Below, one piece after another: positions 46,755 to 54,446 of a stretch of 64,000 nt of DNA; the first letter of the stretch is position 1, and each line of letters starts with the position of its first letter. The notes below the pieces were generated by a model. The model searched no databases. It saw only the letters and a program-made list of their open reading frames with translations, and was not told where the DNA came from. The stretch is from Phycisphaeraceae bacterium (GTDB lineage Bacteria > Planctomycetota > Phycisphaerae > Phycisphaerales > UBA1924). The stretch covers positions 558,001-622,000 of the forward strand of contig JACKHB010000002.1 of NCBI GenBank assembly GCA_020639195.1, read 5' to 3'. Position numbers and translations under genes: made by a program.

Positions 46755-48295
46755 TCGACTTCATCGATGAACTCCGCTGGCGGGGCCTGTTCCACCAGTC
46801 CACCGACGAGGCCGCCCTGCGCGCCCACCTCGCCGATCCCCGGGCCTCGCCGCGCAGGGCCTACGCCGGCTTCGACCCCACCGGCGAGAGCCTGACCATC
46901 GGCAACCTCGTGCCGATCATGATGCTCGTGCATTTCGCACGCGCCGGCCACACGCCCATCGTCGTCATGGGCGGCGGCACCGGCCTGATCGGCGACCCCT
47001 CGGGCAAGTCCGCCGAACGCCAGCTCATGACCGAGGAGCGCGTCCGCCGCCACGTCGAACTCCAGCGCCCGATCTTCGAGCGCGTCTTTGCCAACGCCGG
47101 CCTCAAGCCGCCGACCATCCTCAACAACCTCGACTGGCTCGGCGCCCTGAAGTACATCAAGGTGCTCCGCGATGTCGGCAAGCACTTCTCGGTCAACATG
47201 ATGATCCAGAAGGAATCCGTCCGCGAGCGCCTCCACAACCGCGAGCAGGGCATCAGCTACACCGAGTTCAGCTACATGATCCTCCAGGCGTACGATTTTT
47301 ATCACTTGTACGCCATCAAGTACCCCAAAAATGGCGTCTCGGTGCAACTCGGAGGCAGCGATCAGTATGGCAACATTTTGGCGGGATGCGACATCATCCG
47401 GCGCGTAGGCGCAGACCTACGTGCGCGCGCGAGCTTCGCGTTCAGTGCGGCAGACGACTTGGCCGAGCAAGGCGATGCCGCAGGCGCTCAGGCACAGAAT
47501 GATCGCGGCAGCCGCCTCCAGAAACGCTTCATGCAGGCAGGTGGATACTCGAGGGTCGACTTGCCCAAGATGCATCGAGAGTTCGTTGCAGCGGATGGAC
47601 CGTTCGAGCCGGACGTTCAGTGGGCGTTTCAAGAGACTCGAAGCGGCTGGGACTCCTTCGGCCTTACCGCCCCACTCGTCACCAAGGCCGACGGCGGCAA
47701 GTTCGGCAAGACCGAGTCAGGCGCCGTCTGGCTCTCGGCCCCTTCCACCACCGCCTACGCCATGTTCCAGTTCTGGCTCAATGCTTCCGACGCCGACGCC
47801 GGCAAGTACCTGCGACTGTTCACCCTCATGAACCGCGCCGAGATCGAATCCCTCGAGGCCGAGCACGCCCGGGCCCCGCAGGAACGCCACGCCCAGCGGG
47901 CGCTCGCCCGCGCCGCCACCGCCCTCGTCCACGGCCCCGAAGAGGCCGAGGCCGCCGAGCACGCCGCCCGCGCCCTCTTCTCCGGCGACATCGCGCGCGT
48001 GCCCGAGGCCATGCTGCGCGAGGCGCTGGCCGAGGCCCCCGCGACGCGCTTCGACCCCGCGCGACTCGACGGCCAGGGCGCCTCGCTCATCGACGTGCTC
48101 GCCGAGACCGGGCTCGCCGACTCGCGCAAGATGGCCAAGGAGTTCCTGGCCTCCGGCTCGGTCGGCGTCAACGGCGCGCGCGTCGAGCCAGACCACCGGC
48201 TCACCCGCGCCGATCTCATGCACGGATCGCTCATCGCGCTGCGCCGCGGCAAGAAGACCTGGCACCTCCTGCTCTGCGACGCATCGCCCACCTGA
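46751..48295 (+). CDS. tyrS: Tyrosine-tRNA ligase with an in-frame insert
   Basis: This class I synthetase attaches tyrosine to tRNA-Tyr. The protein is 514 residues against about 420 usual. Conserved parts are GGGTGLIGDPSGKSAERQLM, GISYTEFSYMILQAYDFYHL, VQLGGSDQYGNILAGCD and the KMSKS-type loop KFGKTE at 317-322; a C-terminal S4 domain follows (ADSRKMAKEFLASGSVGVNG). About 80 residues (221-300) that the family lacks are inserted between GCDIIRR and SFGLTAPLV; the frame is kept. This stretch and codons just before it are less GC-rich and have codon use unlike neighbours. Whether the enzyme works with the insert is unknown; it is on a surface loop before KMSKS. Confidence 0.93.
   Translation: MIDFIDELRWRGLFHQSTDEAALRAHLADPRASPRRAYAGFDPTGESLTIGNLVPIMMLVHFARAGHTPIVVMGGGTGLIGDPSGKSAERQLMTEERVRRHVELQRPIFERVFANAGLKPPTILNNLDWLGALKYIKVLRDVGKHFSVNMMIQKESVRERLHNREQGISYTEFSYMILQAYDFYHLYAIKYPKNGVSVQLGGSDQYGNILAGCDIIRRVGADLRARASFAFSAADDLAEQGDAAGAQAQNDRGSRLQKRFMQAGGYSRVDLPKMHREFVAADGPFEPDVQWAFQETRSGWDSFGLTAPLVTKADGGKFGKTESGAVWLSAPSTTAYAMFQFWLNASDADAGKYLRLFTLMNRAEIESLEAEHARAPQERHAQRALARAATALVHGPEEAEAAEHAARALFSGDIARVPEAMLREALAEAPATRFDPARLDGQGASLIDVLAETGLADSRKMAKEFLASGSVGVNGARVEPDHRLTRADLMHGSLIALRRGKKTWHLLLCDASPT
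47404..47645 (+). repeat. Foreign in-frame insert in tyrS, candidate palindromic element
   Basis: About 235-240 bases interrupt the conserved core of tyrS without a stop. Near its left end is a 6-bp inverted repeat CGTAGG-N6-CCTACG (47404-47421) with further pairing outside. The minus strand of the same stretch is open for 71 codons (47632-47417). By eye it has more A/T and different codon choice than adjacent tyrS. Similar protein-coding palindromic elements are known in Rickettsia, but identity here is inference; no second copy was seen in the window. Confidence 0.45.
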
Positions 48296-48336
48296 CCACG
48301 CTCCAGACTCCCAAACCCTTCACGCTACCATCGACC

Positions 48337-49503
48337 GTGTTCCTCCCGCTTGGCACAGACCGACCGCTGCGACGGCCCACGCTCATCACGTTCGGGCTCG
48401 TGGCGATCAACATCGTGGCCTTCGCCGCGACCGCCACGCTCGACCGCATCGACCAGCAGCGATTCGCCGAGGTCATGGCCCGGGGCCAGGTCTGGGGGCA
48501 CGACTTCCACGCGTACACGCTCATCACCAGCGCCTTCCTGCACGGAGGCCTGCTCCACCTGCTGGGCAACATGCTCTTCCTGTGGGTCTTTGGGCCCAAC
48601 GTCGAGGACAAGCTGGGCCGCATCGGCTTCACGCTCTTCTATCTGGCCGGCGCCGCGATCTCCGGCGGCGCCCACGCGCTGTTCAGCGATGCGCCCGCGA
48701 TCGGCGCCAGCGGCGCCATCGCCGCCGTCGGCGGGGCCTACCTCGTCTTCTTCCCTCGCACGCAGATCAAGTGCCTCATCCTGTTCTTCGTCATCGGCGT
48801 CTACCTCATCCCCGCCTGGTGGTTCATCCTCTTCCAGGTCTTCTGGGACTTCCTGAGCCAGTCGCTCAACCGAAACTCCGGCGTGGCCCACGTCGCGCAC
48901 CTCGCCGGCTACGGCTTCGGCGTGGCGGTCTCCCTGCCCCTGCTGTGGCTCAAGGTCCTCGCGCGCGAGCCGTACGACCTCTTCACCATCATGCGCCAGG
49001 CCAAGCGCCGGCGCGATCTCCGCGACGCGGCCCACGAGGCCAACCGCGCGATCGAGCGCCAGGTGGCCGCCGAGCAGGACCCGCGCGCCCGGGCGCGGGC
49101 CGAGGCCCTCGCGCAGGCGCGCGCCCGCGTCATGTCCGATCTGGCCCAGCGCCGGATGGACGACGCCGTCCGCGCCTACAAGCGACTGCTCGACGAGTTC
49201 GGCGAGCGCGGCGCCCTGCTCAGCCGCCAGCGCCAGATCGAACTGGGCAACCACCTGTTCTCCCGGGGCGATCACCAGACCGCCGCGATCGCCTACGAGC
49301 GATTCGTCGAGGGCTACGCCTCCGACGCCGAAGCCCCCAACATCCGGCTCATGATCGGCCTGCTGTGCGCGCGGTACCTCAACGACCCCATCCGCGCCCG
49401 GCGCATGATCGAAGACGCCATGAAGGCCGGGCTCGACCAGGAGCACACCGAGATCGCCGACGGACTGCTCGAGGACCTGGGCGTCGGCAGGGAGCGCGCA
49501 TGA
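48337..49503 (+). CDS. Rhomboid-family intramembrane serine protease with C-terminal helical/TPR domain
   Basis: This is a 388-residue protein from a GTG at 48337. Residues about 10-215 carry the rhomboid core of six membrane helices: HGGLLHLLGNMLFLWVFGP with the oxyanion-side His and Asn, GASGAIAAVGG with the serine nucleophile S125, and HVAHLAGYGFG with catalytic H188. The membrane part is followed by about 170 soluble residues with charged coiled coil and TPR-like repeats (LGNHLFSRGDHQTAAIAYER). The soluble part may bind substrate. It overlaps trpF by 4 bases (ATGA). Confidence 0.9.
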   Translation: MFLPLGTDRPLRRPTLITFGLVAINIVAFAATATLDRIDQQRFAEVMARGQVWGHDFHAYTLITSAFLHGGLLHLLGNMLFLWVFGPNVEDKLGRIGFTLFYLAGAAISGGAHALFSDAPAIGASGAIAAVGGAYLVFFPRTQIKCLILFFVIGVYLIPAWWFILFQVFWDFLSQSLNRNSGVAHVAHLAGYGFGVAVSLPLLWLKVLAREPYDLFTIMRQAKRRRDLRDAAHEANRAIERQVAAEQDPRARARAEALAQARARVMSDLAQRRMDDAVRAYKRLLDEFGERGALLSRQRQIELGNHLFSRGDHQTAAIAYERFVEGYASDAEAPNIRLMIGLLCARYLNDPIRARRMIEDAMKAGLDQEHTEIADGLLEDLGVGRERA

Positions 49504-50147
49504 GCCGGACCCGAGTCAAGATCTGCGGCGTGCGCGACGAGGCCACCATCCGCGCCGCGGTCGACGCGGGCGCCGATGCGCTCGGCTTTGTCTTCGTCAA
49601 GGACTCGCCCCGCGCCATCCAGCCGCGAGACGCCTGGCGCCTGGTGAGCGCCCTGCCGACCTTCGTCACCAGCGTCGGGCTCTTCCGCAACGCGAGCATC
49701 GAGGAGTTCTGCGACGTCGAGCAGACCTGCCCCACCGCGCTGAGCCAGCTGCACGGCACCGAGCCGCCGAACCTGGTGCGCGACTGCGGACCCGGCGTCA
49801 TCAAGAGCGTTCGATTCCACCCCGAGACCATCCGCGCCGAACTCGACCGCTGGGACGGCGTGGAAGAGGTCGACGCCATCCTGATCGACGGCTCGGCCGG
49901 AGGCGAGGGAACATCGTTCGAGTGGGAGGCCCTGCGCCCCCACCTCGAGGGCTTCGCCAAGCCGGTCATCATCGCCGGCGGTCTCAACCCGGACAACGTC
50001 GGCGACGCGATCCGCACGCTCCGGCCCTTCGCCGTCGATGTCTCCACCGGCGTCGAACGCGAGCGAGGCGTCAAGGACCCGGACCTCATCCGCGCCTTCT
50101 GCCGCGCGGTGCAGGAGGCCGATCGCGCCCGATCCGTCACGGCTTGA
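49500..50147 (+). CDS. trpF: Phosphoribosylanthranilate isomerase
   Basis: TrpF converts phosphoribosylanthranilate to CdRP in tryptophan synthesis. The 215-residue TIM-barrel protein shows KICGVRDEATIRAA (catalytic Cys), ALGFVFVKDSPRAI, the LIDGSAGGEGTSFEWE segment with catalytic Asp, and PVIIAGGLNPDNVGDAIRTL followed by VDVSTGVERERGVKD at the phosphate site. It is coupled to the rhomboid gene and not in a trp operon. Its last 11 bases overlap the end of the convergent M48 gene. Confidence 0.95.
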   Translation: MSRTRVKICGVRDEATIRAAVDAGADALGFVFVKDSPRAIQPRDAWRLVSALPTFVTSVGLFRNASIEEFCDVEQTCPTALSQLHGTEPPNLVRDCGPGVIKSVRFHPETIRAELDRWDGVEEVDAILIDGSAGGEGTSFEWEALRPHLEGFAKPVIIAGGLNPDNVGDAIRTLRPFAVDVSTGVERERGVKDPDLIRAFCRAVQEADRARSVTA

Positions 50148-50985
50148 GCGTGGAGGGAACACCGTCGGGGAACCGCTCGCGAATCATCGAGGTGAGGCGC
50201 TGGGCGCGGTTCGCGGGGTTGGGATGCGTGCTGAGGATCTCCGGCTGGCCCGCGCCCGAACCGATGGACTCGAACAGGCGCATCACGTCGATCATCGCGC
50301 GCGGGTCATATCCCGCCGCGCTGGTCAGCTCGACCGCCCACCGGTCCGACTCCAGCTCGTCGTCGCGCCCGTACTTCAGGTTGATCAGGCCGCCCACGGC
50401 CTCGGCGATGCGCCCGCCGATCGCCGTCTCCGGGCGACTGGGGTCGTACGTCGCCGTGCCGATGAGATTGATCAGCCCCTGGGTCAGTTGCTGCTTGGCG
50501 AGGTGCTCCGAGCCGTGCCGCTCGATCACGTGCCCAATCTCGTGGCCCAGCACCCCCGCCAACTGCCCCTCGGTCTCGAGCCGCGCGTACAGCCCTGCCG
50601 TGATGAAGACCTGCCCGCCGGGCAGCGCGAACGCGTTGATCGTCCGAGAGTCGGCCAGCAGGTGGAACTCGAACGGATACGAGGTGTCGAAGTGACCCGC
50701 GTCCACCAGCAGGAGCCCGACCCGATCGACCCGGTCCTGCGCGCGCCCGTCCGGGTGCAGGCCGCCGTACTGGCGGATCATCTCGGGCGCGGCCTGGCGG
50801 CCCAGCGCGATCTCCTCGGGAACGCTCAGGGCCACGAACTGGCGATGCTTGGTGTTCGGATTGAACGAGCCGCGAGAGCAATACGAGATCAGCAGCAGCA
50901 CCGCGACGACGCCGGTGACGCCGAATCGCGCCCGCCATCCGGCCCGGCGCAGGGGCATGCCGCTGTGGTGGGACATCGAGCCCAT
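50137..50985 (-). CDS. M48-family metallopeptidase (BepA/LoiP-like)
   Basis: This is a predicted periplasmic or membrane-attached protease of 282 residues. One hydrophobic segment (about 22-36, VTGVVAVLLLISYC) precedes the soluble part; its Cys36 could be a lipid site but the lipobox is poor. The zinc motif is HEIGHVIERH at 148-157 with Glu212 in ELESDRWA, the usual third ligand region of M48. ALPGGQVFITAGL before the motif is also typical. Related E. coli BepA and LoiP handle outer-membrane proteins. An alternative start is the ATG at 50976. The upstream MBL gene ends 15 bases before it; likely one transcript. Confidence 0.9.
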   Translation of the reverse strand: MGSMSHHSGMPLRRAGWRARFGVTGVVAVLLLISYCSRGSFNPNTKHRQFVALSVPEEIALGRQAAPEMIRQYGGLHPDGRAQDRVDRVGLLLVDAGHFDTSYPFEFHLLADSRTINAFALPGGQVFITAGLYARLETEGQLAGVLGHEIGHVIERHGSEHLAKQQLTQGLINLIGTATYDPSRPETAIGGRIAEAVGGLINLKYGRDDELESDRWAVELTSAAGYDPRAMIDVMRLFESIGSGAGQPEILSTHPNPANRAQRLTSMIRERFPDGVPSTLKP

Positions 50986-51000
50986 GGGGGTTCAGATCGG

Positions 51001-52020
51001 CTACTTGCCCGCGGAGACTTCGTCGTAGACCGCCCCGAACGCACGAGGCTTGATCTGCTCGAAGCCGTAGTCCGCCGCGATCGGCAGGTCGGTCCCCAGG
51101 AATTCCTCGCGCGGGGTGCCGGCCTCGACGGCGCGTTTCGCGGCGGTCCGCAGGGCCTGGAGGTACTCGACCTGGCCGCGAAGGCCGGTGACATCCGTGA
51201 TCTCGCCGTGTCCGGGGATGACGATCGTCTGATCGTCGCAGAGCGCGATGGCCCGCTTGACCGACTCGATCCAGCCGATGCTCGACGCGCCCGAGGGCAG
51301 GTCGATGAACGGATGCCGCTTGTAGAAGAGCAGGTCGCCCGCGTGCAGGACGTTGCGCTCGGGCGAGTGGACGATCAGGTCGTTGTCGGTGTGGCCCGGG
51401 CCGATCGCGTGGAGCGTGAGGCGGATGCCGCCCTCGTCCAGTTCGGTGCGCTCGCCCTTGGCCACGCGGCCGGGGACCCAGTCGCCGGGCTCAAAGTGCA
51501 CGCGCACGCGGCGCAGCTCCGCGGCCTCTTCCCTGGCCTTCTCGTTGTCGGGCGCCGCCCGCTCCATGGATTCGATCGCGCCGTCGAGCTGGCGGCCGTA
51601 GGCGTCGAACTGGTTCTCGATTCGCGGCGCGGCATTCTCGTGGGCCAGGACGTCCATGTCGGGCGAGAAGCCGATGTTGCCGCCGGTGTGGTCGGCGTGG
51701 TGGTGGGTGTTGATCAGCAGGCGGAGGGGTCGCTCGGGGTTGCCGCGAGAGTCGGCGCCGCCGAGCTGGTCGGCCTCGCGGCGCAGGGTTCGCGAGAGCC
51801 AGGCGAACTTGGCGTCGACGATGATGCTTTGGCGCGCGCCGAGGAAGACGGCGACGTTGCCGCCGCTGGACTGGTCGATGGTGGCCCAGACGCCGTCGCG
51901 GAGTTCCTTCCACTCGAAGAAGGGAAGATCGCGCGGGGCGCGTCGGGCCCGGGCCGGGGCGGCGAGCAGGCCCGCCAGGGCCAGTCCGGAGGTTCCCAGA
52001 AAGTCGCGTCGGGTGAGCAT
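51001..52020 (-). CDS. Tat-exported metallo-beta-lactamase-fold hydrolase
   Basis: This is a 339-residue protein. A Tat signal (RRDFLGTSGLALAGLLAAPA) is followed by a metallo-beta-lactamase fold: NTHHHADHTGGNIGF (HxHxDH), GPGHTDNDLIV (third His region), LLFYKRHPF and VIPGHGEI. The set of metal ligands is complete for two zinc ions. Proteins of this sort include class B3-like lactamases and other hydrolases; the real substrate is not predicted. Divergent from efp (81 bases); upstream of the M48 gene in the same direction. Confidence 0.85.
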   Translation of the reverse strand: MLTRRDFLGTSGLALAGLLAAPARARRAPRDLPFFEWKELRDGVWATIDQSSGGNVAVFLGARQSIIVDAKFAWLSRTLRREADQLGGADSRGNPERPLRLLINTHHHADHTGGNIGFSPDMDVLAHENAAPRIENQFDAYGRQLDGAIESMERAAPDNEKAREEAAELRRVRVHFEPGDWVPGRVAKGERTELDEGGIRLTLHAIGPGHTDNDLIVHSPERNVLHAGDLLFYKRHPFIDLPSGASSIGWIESVKRAIALCDDQTIVIPGHGEITDVTGLRGQVEYLQALRTAAKRAVEAGTPREEFLGTDLPIAADYGFEQIKPRAFGAVYDEVSAGK

Positions 52021-52101
52021 GGCGTCTCCTCTCGCTCGGACCGGTCCTACCATGCCGGCTCGCACAAGTCTAGATCGTGTCACTCTGACGGGAATCGCTC
52101 G

Positions 52102-52662
52102 ATGAAAGCGACAGACATCCGTAACGGTCAGGCCATCCGGTTCGAGGGTGGGCTGTATGTGGTGCACTCGTTCGAGCACCGTACCCCGGGAAATCTCCGG
52201 GCGTTCGTGCAGGTCAAGCTCAAGGACATCGGCTCGGGGCGGCTGCTCGAGCGGCGGATGAACTCGGATCAGGAGATCGACCTGATCGACCTCGACCGCC
52301 GGCCCATGGAGTATCTGTTCAGCGACTCGTCGGGCGCGACGTTCATGGACCTCGAGAACTACGACCAGATCGTGATCCCGCCGGACGTGCTGGGCGATGC
52401 GCTGCTGTACCTGGCGCCCAACGCGCAGTGCGTGGTGCTGCACCTCGACGGGCGGCCGATCTCGCTGGAACTGCCGTCGGCGGTGGAGGTGACGATCACC
52501 GAGACGCCCCCGGGGATCAAGGGCGCGACGGCGACGAATCAGCTCAAGGACGCGACGTGCGACACGGGCCTGAAGACCAAGGTGCCGCCGTTCATCTCCG
52601 AGGGCGAGAGGATCCGCGTGTCCACGGCCGACGGCTCGTACATGAGCCGCGCGAAGGAATAG
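52102..52662 (+). CDS. efp: Translation elongation factor P, Asn at the loop tip
   Basis: EF-P helps ribosomes get through polyproline stretches. The 186-residue protein has the three beta domains; the N-terminal loop reads EHRTPGNLRAFVQVKLKDI. The residue that reaches the peptidyl-transferase centre, normally Lys34 or Arg32 in E. coli numbering and often modified, is replaced here by Asn31 (PGN). No epmA/B/C or rhamnosylation (earP) gene is adjacent. Motifs TGLKTKVPPFISEGERIRV at the C-terminus are as usual. ATG 52102 follows the divergent interval with the MBL gene. Confidence 0.95.
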   Translation: MKATDIRNGQAIRFEGGLYVVHSFEHRTPGNLRAFVQVKLKDIGSGRLLERRMNSDQEIDLIDLDRRPMEYLFSDSSGATFMDLENYDQIVIPPDVLGDALLYLAPNAQCVVLHLDGRPISLELPSAVEVTITETPPGIKGATATNQLKDATCDTGLKTKVPPFISEGERIRVSTADGSYMSRAKE

Positions 52663-52710
52663 CGGCGGGCGCCCGCCCATCGGGCCGGTCCGCGCTTGGG
52701 GGACGCCCCC

Positions 52711-53217
52711 GTGAACATCCTGCTGATCGGGCTGCGGGGATCGGGCAAGAGCACGCGCGGGCGGGCTCTCGCGGCAAGGCTGTCGCGCGCGTTCGTGGAC
52801 CTCGACGAGGTGACGCCGCGGGAGATGGGATGCGCGACGGTGCGCGAGGCGTTTGCGCGCGGAGAGGCGGCGTTTCGCGAGGCGGAGGTGCGCGCGCTGC
52901 GTCGGGTGCTGGAATCGGACGGGCAGGTGGTGGCGCTGGGAGGGGGGACGCCGACGGCGCCGGGCGCGGCGGACCTGATCCGCGCCGAGCGGCGCGCCGG
53001 GCGGGCGCGGGTGGTGTACTTGCGCGCCGACGCCGCGGAGTTGCGCAGGCGGCTGGAGCGCGAGGACAACGCGCAGCGTCCGAGCCTGACGGGTCGGGGG
53101 GTTCTAGAGGAGATCGAAGAGGTCTTTGCGAGACGGGATCCGCTGTACCGGGATCTGGCGGATGGGGTCGTGGAGGGGGAGAACTTGGAGGATCTTGTGG
53201 TACGCTGGGGGGCGTGA
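52711..53217 (+). CDS. aroK: Shikimate kinase
   Basis: This enzyme phosphorylates shikimate in aromatic amino-acid synthesis. It has 168 residues from the GTG at 52711, which has GGGGGA 6 bases before it; a TTG at 52696 is also in frame. The P-loop GLRGSGKST, the shikimate-binding FVDLDEV and GGGTPTAPGA, and the lid region with RPSLTGRG are present. It ends close to an imperfect direct repeat. Transcribed after efp (48 bases), so the two may be one unit. Confidence 0.92.
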   Translation: MNILLIGLRGSGKSTRGRALAARLSRAFVDLDEVTPREMGCATVREAFARGEAAFREAEVRALRRVLESDGQVVALGGGTPTAPGAADLIRAERRAGRARVVYLRADAAELRRRLEREDNAQRPSLTGRGVLEEIEEVFARRDPLYRDLADGVVEGENLEDLVVRWGA

Positions 53218-53704
53218 GGCGAGTCTGGGGCGCGGGGCTCCGCGGACTCCTTCGAGGCTGAGAGGTGACCGGGACCTGGCGCGCCCCGATGCGATCGTGG
53301 GGCGGGAGGATTCCTGTGGTACGCTGCGGGTGTGAGTCCCGCGGTGCACACGTCCTTGGGAACGGTGCGGCACACCGAGCGTGCGTTGCGGTGGGGCGCG
53401 CCGGCTCGACCGGGCGCGGATCGGCCTCGCGGGACGGTGGATGTTGACGACAGCACGTGCTGGTCGGGGCTCTCGGCCCAGCCGGCCATGGGCCGCAAGA
53501 AGCTCGGCAGCGACACGGTGCGTCGGAGCCGTAGATCCACAGTCGTGCGAACGACAGGTCAATCGTCGGATGGTAACGGCGTGGAACACGTTTAGAAGGG
53601 CTTTCCAGCTTTGCATGACTCCGAGCGCTCTCTGTCATCTGACTCGGATTCTGCATACAACACAGACGATCTTCCAACTGCCGGAAACTGTTGGGTAATC
53701 GCAC
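53218..53704 (+). other. Intergenic region with imperfect direct repeat and a GC-to-AT change
   Basis: No gene was accepted in these 487 bases. GGAGGAT...TGTGGTACGCTG occurs twice, once at the 3' end of aroK (about 53188-53211) and again at 53305-53328. The first half is GC-rich; from about 53540 the sequence becomes clearly more AT-rich and stays so through the next gene. A frame at 53332-53595 (87 codons) is open but has no recognisable product. Confidence 0.4.
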
Positions 53705-54370
53705 GTGAGTAAGCGTACCAAGTACCTTAGGACGTTCAGTCTTGCCGTGATTATCGGTGTGCTCGGCACGGTGGCTACGTGCTGCTGTGGATGGAAGAGT
53801 TTGCATCGGTTGAATACAGAACTGCCATGGTCATATTATCCAACAAAAGATCCTCTTGTATTTTGGGGGGTGTTCTTGCGTCGAATGAGTGCTACGGCAT
53901 ACTTTATGGACATCCAGGTAAATGGGATTGAGGTGATCGACAAGATGGAAGTTGAGACATGGGCGATTGCTCCGGCGAGAAGGCTCAGCGCCGATGCACA
54001 GTATCTCTACGTAGTGGGGTATGGCTGGCCTGCGCGCGCCTGCTACGCTGGCTGTGCCTTGGCATCGGGCACGCTGGTGTCCAGGCTCGGCGATGTGGTG
54101 ATGGAACCATCATTGGGTCACCGAGTCAAAGTGAGAATGCCGTTGGATGTGTACTGGCCCGGGTTTGTCCTGAATGTTGTTGTGTTTGGTACGTGTTATT
54201 TATTATTGTACGTAATCTGGTTGTTCACTCGAACGTGTTGGTGGCGACGATCTGGTCGGTGCGTCGAGTGTGGGTACGACTTGAGTGGACTGTGCGGCAA
54301 TCGATGTCCAGAATGCGGGCGACGCGCTTCGCCCAAGTCTACTCGGCAGCCAAGGCCGCTTGAGCGTTGA
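53705..54370 (+). CDS. Low-GC membrane protein with C-terminal GYDL zinc ribbon
   Basis: This is a 221-residue protein starting at GTG 53705. One hydrophobic N-terminal segment (FSLAVIIGVLGTVATCCC) and one near residues 165-190 (FVLNVVVFGTCYLLLYVIWL) enclose an extracytoplasmic domain of about 135 residues. The C-terminal CVECGYDLSGLCGNRCPECG is a rubredoxin-like zinc ribbon that is common at the C-termini of Phycisphaerae membrane proteins. Codon use and base composition are much less GC-rich than all neighbours, which suggests recent transfer or weak selection. Function unknown. Confidence 0.7.
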   Translation: MSKRTKYLRTFSLAVIIGVLGTVATCCCGWKSLHRLNTELPWSYYPTKDPLVFWGVFLRRMSATAYFMDIQVNGIEVIDKMEVETWAIAPARRLSADAQYLYVVGYGWPARACYAGCALASGTLVSRLGDVVMEPSLGHRVKVRMPLDVYWPGFVLNVVVFGTCYLLLYVIWLFTRTCWWRRSGRCVECGYDLSGLCGNRCPECGRRASPKSTRQPRPLER

Positions 54371-54446
54371 CTGGCCCGCGGCGATGCGACGCCTCCGAGC
54401 CATTCGCTGAGCGATGGGGCGCTCGCGCCGGGGACGCGGGCTGGCG

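Noticed and set aside
47417..47632. Minus-strand ORF of 71 codons within the tyrS insert
   Set aside because: No start signal or known family; kept only as evidence that the insert is open on both strands.
53332..53595. 87-codon ORF between aroK and the zinc-ribbon gene
   Set aside because: No ribosome binding site, no similarity recognised and codon use unlike real genes here.
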